Source of the DNA: Mobilicoccus pelagius NBRC 104925
GTDB taxonomy: Bacteria; Actinomycetota; Actinomycetes; Actinomycetales; Dermatophilaceae
NCBI RefSeq assembly: GCF_000247995.1
Contig: NZ_BAFE01000030.1
Coordinates: 1 to 64,000, forward strand
Direction of reading: 5' to 3'
Length of the DNA stretch: 64,000 nt
Shown here: in pieces, positions 59,570 through 64,000 of the stretch
How positions within the stretch are numbered: position 1 is the first letter of the stretch
Layout: each line of letters begins with the position of its first letter
Notes under the pieces: model-generated
What the model was told of the DNA's origin: nothing
What the model saw: only the letters and a program-made list of their open reading frames with translations
The model's database searches: none
Program-made: the position numbers and the translations under genes

Positions 59570-60424
59570 TTACGACTGCTCGGCTCGCGTGTCGCGCGGC
59601 ACCGACCAGACGCCGACGGCCTCCTGATCGGCGGCCAAGGGATCGGCCACCCGCACCGGAGTCTCGAGCAGCGGGCCTTGCGCGAGCCGCGTCACCATGG
59701 GTGGTGACGGCGGGGTCAACGCGGCGGCGGTTCGCAGCGCGGTCAGGACGTCGTCGGGGCGTACGGCCGGTGTGGTGTGCCGTACGACCATCTGCAGTAT
59801 CGCACAGGGCACCTCCACGGGCCCCTCCTCGACCGTGGACTGCGTGTTCATCGGAGCCCCGCCGGCGAGACCGGCACCTGCGTCGTCGCCGGTCACGGCG
59901 ACGTCGAGGACGGCCTCCCGGACGTCAAAGGTGCGGGGGCCCTTCTTGAAGGTGCGGGTGACGAGCGCCTCGTCGAGGGCGAGGAACCGTTCGACCGCGG
60001 CCTGCACCTCCATACGGGCCGCCCCGGGGAGTTCGACGCGCCAGAGGCTCCCCTCGAGGGAGTCGGCGAGCGCGCCGGCCTCGGCCTCGGCGACGTGGAG
60101 GACGTCGTAGCCGTGCGGGAGCGCCTCGTCGAGGGCGACGCGCACCGCTTCGGGGTCGAGACGCTCGACGACGCCGATCTCGACGTACTCGGCCTCGCTC
60201 GCCGTCCCCGTGGGTGCGGCGTTCGCGTAACTGATCTTGGGGTGGGGGTGGAACCCGGAGGAGTACGCCATCGGCACACCGGCCCGGCGGACGGCCCGCT
60301 CGAGCGCGCGCTGGAAGTCGCGGGTCGAGCTGAACCGCAGCCGTCCACGCTTGGCGTAGCGGATGCGGAGCTTCTGTACCGCGGGAACGGCGGGCGGGCC
60401 TTCGGGAACACGCTGGCGAGACAT
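59570..60424 (-). CDS. TIGR03936/DUF2344 radical SAM-associated protein
   Basis: 284 residues. The conserved start KLRIRYAKRGRLRFSSTRDFQRALERAVRRAGVPMAYSSGFHPHPKISYA is diagnostic (quoted as RLRFSSTRDFQRALERA and GFHPHPKISYA). The family normally sits next to, or is fused with, a TIGR03960 radical SAM protein and upstream of rne; a role in RNA or tRNA modification is suspected but unproven. Here the partner gene is 2.3 kb away at the right edge. Confidence 0.9.
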   Translation of the reverse strand: MSRQRVPEGPPAVPAVQKLRIRYAKRGRLRFSSTRDFQRALERAVRRAGVPMAYSSGFHPHPKISYANAAPTGTASEAEYVEIGVVERLDPEAVRVALDEALPHGYDVLHVAEAEAGALADSLEGSLWRVELPGAARMEVQAAVERFLALDEALVTRTFKKGPRTFDVREAVLDVAVTGDDAGAGLAGGAPMNTQSTVEEGPVEVPCAILQMVVRHTTPAVRPDDVLTALRTAAALTPPSPPMVTRLAQGPLLETPVRVADPLAADQEAVGVWSVPRDTRAEQS

Positions 60425-60659
60425 TGCACGAAGGGTACCCGCAGCGCGTCACCGCACGATCACACGTGACGTTCCCCCGGCCTCTGCGCGACGGACGGCC
60501 CACCCCGACCGTCGCCCACGGCACACGAACGTCCGGGTGGTCGAGGTGGCAGGTCGCACCCCACCCGCCCGGGAACGGGCCGATCACATACCGGAGGATG
60601 AGGAGGAATGAGCCCGCAGACGGATGTGGGAGGACGTGCCCGGGCGGGAGGGTGGATCC

Positions 60660-61385
60660 ATGAGCATCCAGAGCCCCCTCGCCGCACCCGGTGTCGTCGT
60701 CGCGCAGGACCTGCGACTCGTCCAGGACGGCCGGGAGGTGCTGGGCGGAGCGGATCTCACGATCGCTCCCGGCGAGAGCGTCGCCGTCCTCGGGAGGGGT
60801 GAGGACGGCGCGACCGCGCGGATGCTCGGTCGGGTCGTCGCGGGGCTCGCGCTCCCCGCCGCGGGATGGATCCACCGCGGCGGCGACGACCTCACCCGGC
60901 TCTCCGACTAGCGGCGCAGCGCACTCCGCCGCCGCGAGGTCGGGGTGGCCCTCGGTGACGGCGTCCTGCCCGAGCTGCCCGTCCTCGAGAACGTCGCCCT
61001 CCCGCTGCTCCTCGACGGCCTCCCCCATCGGCGCGCCGTCGCCCACGCCGCCGACCTCCTCGACGAGATCGGCCTCAGCGGTCTCGGCGCCCGGCGCCCC
61101 GCCGACCTGCGGCCCCGCGACCGCGTCCTCGTCGCCGTCGGCCGGGCCCTCGTCACCGAGCCACACCTCGTCGTCGCCGCCGACCCGACCCCGGAGCTCG
61201 GCGAGGCAGTAGGAGCGGACGTCCTCGACGTCCTCCTCGGCCGTTGCGCCCACACCGGGGCGGCCCTCCTCCTCACCACCGAGGTGGGGGCGAGCGCCGC
61301 CCGGTGCACCCGCCGCGTCGAGATCTGCGACGGCCGCCTCGTGCGCCACCCCGAGGTGCACTACGCGACGCAGGCCCTCCTGTGA
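60660..61385 (+). pseudogene. Eroded FtsE/LolD-like ABC ATPase with in-frame amber stop
   Basis: From the ATG at 60660 (GGAGGG seven bases ahead) the frame reads an ABC ATPase-like protein to a TAG at 60909-60911, then goes on in the same frame without a break to the TGA at 61383-61385, 241 codons in all. The order of segments is that of an FtsE-type ATPase, but the motifs are lost: Walker A reads GRGEDGAT (Lys gone), the signature region is PADLRPRDRVLVAVGRAL instead of LSGGQ, and Walker B reads LVVAADPT instead of LLADEPT. It overlaps the following permease by 4 bases (GTGA). Codon use on both sides of the TAG is normal for this genome. Likely a dead ATPase; readthrough or a sequence error at TAG is possible. 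Confidence 0.75.
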
Positions 61386-61999
61386 GAGCCGCGATCCGCC
61401 TCTGGTGGCTCATGCGTTCGACGTGCGGCCGACGGCACGACGTCACCGTCGGCGGGCCGTTCGGGCTCTTCACGTGGGTGGCGCTCACGTGCGGGGGCCT
61501 CCTCACGGTTGCCCGGGGACCGGCCACGCTCGACGTGCCGCGGATCGGTGCGCTCCTCGCACTCGGCGCGGCCCTGACGCTCATGGGCGTGTGGTGCACC
61601 CGCACGCTCCTCCGTCCCGCGCCGGACGAGCACCTGCGCGTGCTCCGGGCGACCGGGGCGTCCCGGCACCAGGCCGCCGTCGTCGCCGCCCTCGACGTCG
61701 CCGAGTCCGCTGTGCCCGGAGTGCTCGCCGGTGTCGCCTGCGGCGTGGGGCTCGCCTGGCTCCTCCACCTGATCGGTGCCGACGTCGTCCCCCCGCTCAG
61801 GTTTTTCGTGCTCACCGGCGTCGCCCTCTGCGCCCTCCTCGCGGCCACGGTCGCCCGCCGGCTCGACGCGACGGACCGCCCCGACGACGAGACCGGCCTC
61901 GACGACCACATGCGCGGACCCGCCGGTCTCACCGACGCCCCGGACGTGCGCATACACCGCGTGAGGCCCACGCCGGAACCGCACGACGCACGTCCTTGA
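61382..61999 (+). CDS. FtsX-like ABC permease half, partner of the eroded ATPase
   Basis: 205 residues from a GTG at 61382 inside the ATPase stop. Four membrane helices are predicted. LRVLRATGASRHQAAVVAALDVAESAVPGVLAGVACG matches the FtsX-like permease core (LRATGASRxQ motif). It is much shorter than typical permeases of 400-800 residues: only one helix bundle and no extracytoplasmic domain are visible. The C-terminal 40 residues are polar. With its ATPase partner broken, transport is unlikely; it could still be made as a membrane protein. Confidence 0.6.
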   Translation: MRAAIRLWWLMRSTCGRRHDVTVGGPFGLFTWVALTCGGLLTVARGPATLDVPRIGALLALGAALTLMGVWCTRTLLRPAPDEHLRVLRATGASRHQAAVVAALDVAESAVPGVLAGVACGVGLAWLLHLIGADVVPPLRFFVLTGVALCALLAATVARRLDATDRPDDETGLDDHMRGPAGLTDAPDVRIHRVRPTPEPHDARP

Positions 62000-62066
62000 A
62001 CACGCCCGTCCGCGAACTCGGCCACCCGGGCGCGACGTCCCACGGGGCCCCAGGGGCAGGTGGAGG

Positions 62067-62105
62067 CCCCGCGCCTCCCGCGCCGGCGCACCCTCAGGCG
62101 CGGGG
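62067..62105. terminator. Hairpin between converging genes
   Basis: Perfect 10-bp stem CCCCGCGCCT (62067-62076) with AGGCGCGGGG (62096-62105), with a smaller CGCCGGCG palindrome in the loop. It lies after the permease gene and overlaps the last codons of the hemerythrin-like gene. Confidence 0.55.
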
Positions 62106-62621
62106 GCTGCTCCAGGCGGCCTCGCCCTGTTCCTTCCACAGCGGCCCGTCGAGGCGGGCGACGGCGGCGGTGCGGAGGCGCTCGCAGCGGTCCCAGTCGG
62201 CCTGGTCGAGGGCGACCGCCGCGGCCGGGAAGAGACCGTTCTCCTCATGGTCGATGTGCTCGAGCAGGACGTCGAACTCGGCGAGCAACGGCGCGAAGTC
62301 GATATCGGCGTACCGGTCGGCATCGGCGAGCGCGAGGAGGTCGTCGATGACGGCGTCGAGGGCGTCGTGCTCGTCGTAGAGGGTGCCGGCCTTCTCCTCG
62401 TACTCCTCGAAGCGTGTCATCGAGAGGTAGAGACCCCCCTCCTCGACGGAGTTGTGCACGGTGAAGTACCGGACGAGCTGACGGACGAGGTCGACGGCCT
62501 CCTCCCGCCGATCGGCCTCGACGTGGCCGCGGATGTGGCGGCACAGGTTGCGGATCTCGAAGTGGTCGTCCATGAGCGCCCCGATGGGCTCGATCTCGTG
62601 ACAGCCGCAGTACTGGCACAT
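62094..62621 (-). CDS. Hemerythrin-like cation-binding domain protein
   Basis: 175 residues from the ATG at 62621. The N-terminus MCQYCGCHEI carries a CxxCxC cluster. A four-helix HHE domain follows, with metal-ligand-type His and Glu in MDDHFEIRNLCRHIRGH, VHNSVEEGGLY, YDEHDALDAV and LEHIDHEENGLFP. Such proteins bind a di-iron centre and sense oxygen or nitric oxide or take part in iron repair. The ending Trp-Ser-Ser-Pro is short and polar. It stands alone between the ABC remnant and the radical SAM gene. Confidence 0.88.
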   Translation of the reverse strand: MCQYCGCHEIEPIGALMDDHFEIRNLCRHIRGHVEADRREEAVDLVRQLVRYFTVHNSVEEGGLYLSMTRFEEYEEKAGTLYDEHDALDAVIDDLLALADADRYADIDFAPLLAEFDVLLEHIDHEENGLFPAAAVALDQADWDRCERLRTAAVARLDGPLWKEQGEAAWSSPRA

Positions 62622-62738
62622 GACGGTCTCCCTTCCTCGCCGCAAGTATCGCCGCTTTCCATCGGCGAAACACGTCGGAGCGGGGGACGACGACGGCGGT
62701 CACCCCCCGAGAGGGACGACCGCCGTCGAGGCACGCGG

Positions 62739-64000
62739 TCAGCGGTGCTCGAGCATCTCCTGCTTACCCGCACCGAGGACGGTGAGCGGGAGCAGCTTCT
62801 TACCCGTCGGACCGATCTCGATGTCGAGGTCCATCTGGGGGCACACGCCGCAGTCGAAGCACGGGTCCCAGCGGCAGTCCGGCTGCTCCTCCTCGTCGAG
62901 GGCGGCCTGCCAGTCCTCCCACAGCCACGCCTTGTCGAGGCCGGAGTCGATGTGGTCCCACGGAAGCGTCTCGAACTCGTCGCGCTCACGCGTGGTGAAC
63001 CAGTCGACGGAGACGTCCCAACCGTGCTCGTCGTTCATCGCCGAGAAGACCTCGTCGGCGCAGCGCATCCACCGCTCGTAGGAGAAGTGTTCGCTCCACC
63101 CGTCGAAGCGGCCGCCGTCGCGCCACACGGCCTCGATGACGTCGCCGACGCGGCGGTCACCGCGGGAGAGGAGTCCCTCGACCACACCGGGTTCGCCGTC
63201 GTGGTAGCGGAACCCGATGGAGGAGCCGTACCGCTTGTCGGAGCGGATCTCGTCGCGGAGCAGCGCGAGGCGACGGTCGGTGTCGGCCGCGGAGAGCTGA
63301 CCGGCCCACTGGAACGGGGTGTGCGGCTTGGGCACGAACCCACCGATGGAGACGGTGCAGCGGATGTCCTTGCGGCCGCTGACCTTGCGCCCCGTCTCGA
63401 TGACGGCCTTGGCGAGGTTCACGATGCCGAGGACGTCCTCGTCGGTCTCGGTGGGCAGGCCACACATGAAGTAGAGCTTGACGTTGCGCCACCCGGCGCC
63501 GAACGCGGCGGCGACGGTGTCGATGAGGTCCTGCTCGCTCACCTGCTTGTTGATGACCTTGCGCAGGCGCTCGCTGCCGCCCTCGGGCGCGAACGTGAGG
63601 CCGGAGCGTCGCCCGTTGCGGGTGAGCTCGTTGGCGAGATCGATGTTGAACGCGTCGACGCGGGTGCTCGGCAGCGACAGACCCGTCTGGGTGCCCTCGT
63701 ACCGGTCGGCGAGGCCCTTGGTGATGTCGGCGATCTCGGAATGGTCCGCGCTGGAGAGCGAGAGGAGACCGACCTCCTCGTAACCCGTCGCCTGCAGGCC
63801 GCGTTCGACCATCTCGCCGATGCCCGTGATCGACCGTTCCCGCACGGGACGGGTGATCATGCCCGCCTGGCAGAACCGGCAGCCGCGCGTGCAGCCGCGG
63901 AAGATCTCGACGCTCATGCGCTCGTGGACCGACTCGGCGAGCGGCACGAGCGGCTGCTTCGGGTACGGCCACGCGTCGAGGTCCATGACCGTGTGCTTGC
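62739..64000 (-). CDS. TIGR03960-type B12-binding/radical SAM protein, C-terminal part (5' end outside window)
   Basis: The frame is open to the right edge; about 420 residues of an expected 600-650 are visible, and the ATG at 63986 is internal. The radical SAM cluster is CTRGCRFCQAG (CxxxCxxC), near the start of the visible part. SLPSTRVDAFNIDLANEL, TFAPEGGSERLRKVINK and CGLPTETDEDV are typical of the family. The C-terminal domain has a second cysteine group, CRWDPCFDCGVCPQMD. It pairs with the DUF2344 protein at 59570-60424. The substrate is unproven. Confidence 0.92.
   Translation of the reverse strand, partial: KHTVMDLDAWPYPKQPLVPLAESVHERMSVEIFRGCTRGCRFCQAGMITRPVRERSITGIGEMVERGLQATGYEEVGLLSLSSADHSEIADITKGLADRYEGTQTGLSLPSTRVDAFNIDLANELTRNGRRSGLTFAPEGGSERLRKVINKQVSEQDLIDTVAAAFGAGWRNVKLYFMCGLPTETDEDVLGIVNLAKAVIETGRKVSGRKDIRCTVSIGGFVPKPHTPFQWAGQLSAADTDRRLALLRDEIRSDKRYGSSIGFRYHDGEPGVVEGLLSRGDRRVGDVIEAVWRDGGRFDGWSEHFSYERWMRCADEVFSAMNDEHGWDVSVDWFTTRERDEFETLPWDHIDSGLDKAWLWEDWQAALDEEEQPDCRWDPCFDCGVCPQMDLDIEIGPTGKKLLPLTVLGAGKQEMLEHR

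Noticed and set aside
55626-59627. A 1333-codon open frame opposite rne
   Set aside because: Antisense shadow of the repetitive rne arms; no family features, only Gly/Val/Arg runs mirrored from Asp/Ser/Arg codons.
60608-60802. Small frame with a good AGGAGGA site ahead of the ABC remnant
   Set aside because: The translation is Arg/Gly noise and overlaps the ATPase start; the ATG at 60660 gives recognisable sequence.

Overview
The window is 64 kb of very GC-rich DNA with dense genes, many GTG starts, and 1-8 base stop/start overlaps. Gene content and order fit an actinobacterium, most likely of the order Micrococcales. The evidence is the mraZ-rsmH-ftsL-ftsI-murEF-mraY-murD-ftsW-murGC-ftsQZ-pgeF-yggS-sepF-yggT-divIVA-lspA-rluD-dnaE run, a mycothiol-type arsenate reductase and apparently leaderless promoters. 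MurE carries the DNPR motif that goes with meso-diaminopimelate, so the cell wall is probably of the DAP type. A family-level name cannot be read from this sequence.

Layout. 1-1.6 kb: the 3' end of a fatty acyl-CoA reductase-like gene and a small anchored protein broken by two apparent one-base frameshifts. 1.6-28 kb (minus strand): dnaE, rluD, lspA, the DivIVA/YggT/SepF elongation and septum set, and the complete division and cell wall (dcw) operon back to mraZ, with an MraZ box in front. 28-33 kb (plus): a moxR-DUF58-transglutaminase operon, divergent from mraZ and preceded by a second MraZ-box-like triplet. 33-37 kb (plus): a high-affinity zinc importer, znuACB, with a Zur box, then zur. 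36.8-39 kb: divergent arsR / acr3-arsC with two 16-bp palindromes between them. 39-41.5 kb (minus): tRNA-Ala(GGC), a histidine phosphatase, rsfS, nadD and a small His-rich membrane protein, divergent from a GT2 glycosyltransferase. 43-49 kb (minus): a methyltransferase, proA, a GNAT, proB, an unknown gene and obg. 49.3-54.3 kb: a four-carbon sugar-acid catabolic block (ltnD, otnK, a GntP permease, denD) that splits the usual rplU-rpmA-obg cluster. 54.4-60.4 kb (minus): rpmA, rplU, a small membrane protein, a giant RNase E/G and a DUF2344 protein. 60.6-62.7 kb: an eroded FtsE/FtsX-like ABC pair with an in-frame amber codon, plus a hemerythrin-like protein. Together these separate the DUF2344 gene from its usual partner, a TIGR03960-type radical SAM protein that runs off the right edge.

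How it works together. The left half is the peptidoglycan precursor pathway (MurC-G, MraY), the septal synthase (FtsW/FtsI/FtsL/FtsQ), and the Z ring with its anchor and polar scaffold (FtsZ, SepF, DivIVA). It is translated largely as coupled genes. The middle holds metal homeostasis and arsenic resistance with recognisable operators. The right half holds ribosome and RNA housekeeping genes (rplU, rpmA, obg, rsfS, rne), proline synthesis and the sugar-acid island. No insertion sequence, integrase, CRISPR array or prophage was seen. I found no clear new defence or biosynthetic system. The most unusual items are the eroded ABC pair, the second MraZ-like box, unusually long low-complexity extensions on FtsZ, FtsI, DivIVA and RNase E/G, and the sugar-acid island inside a ribosomal cluster.
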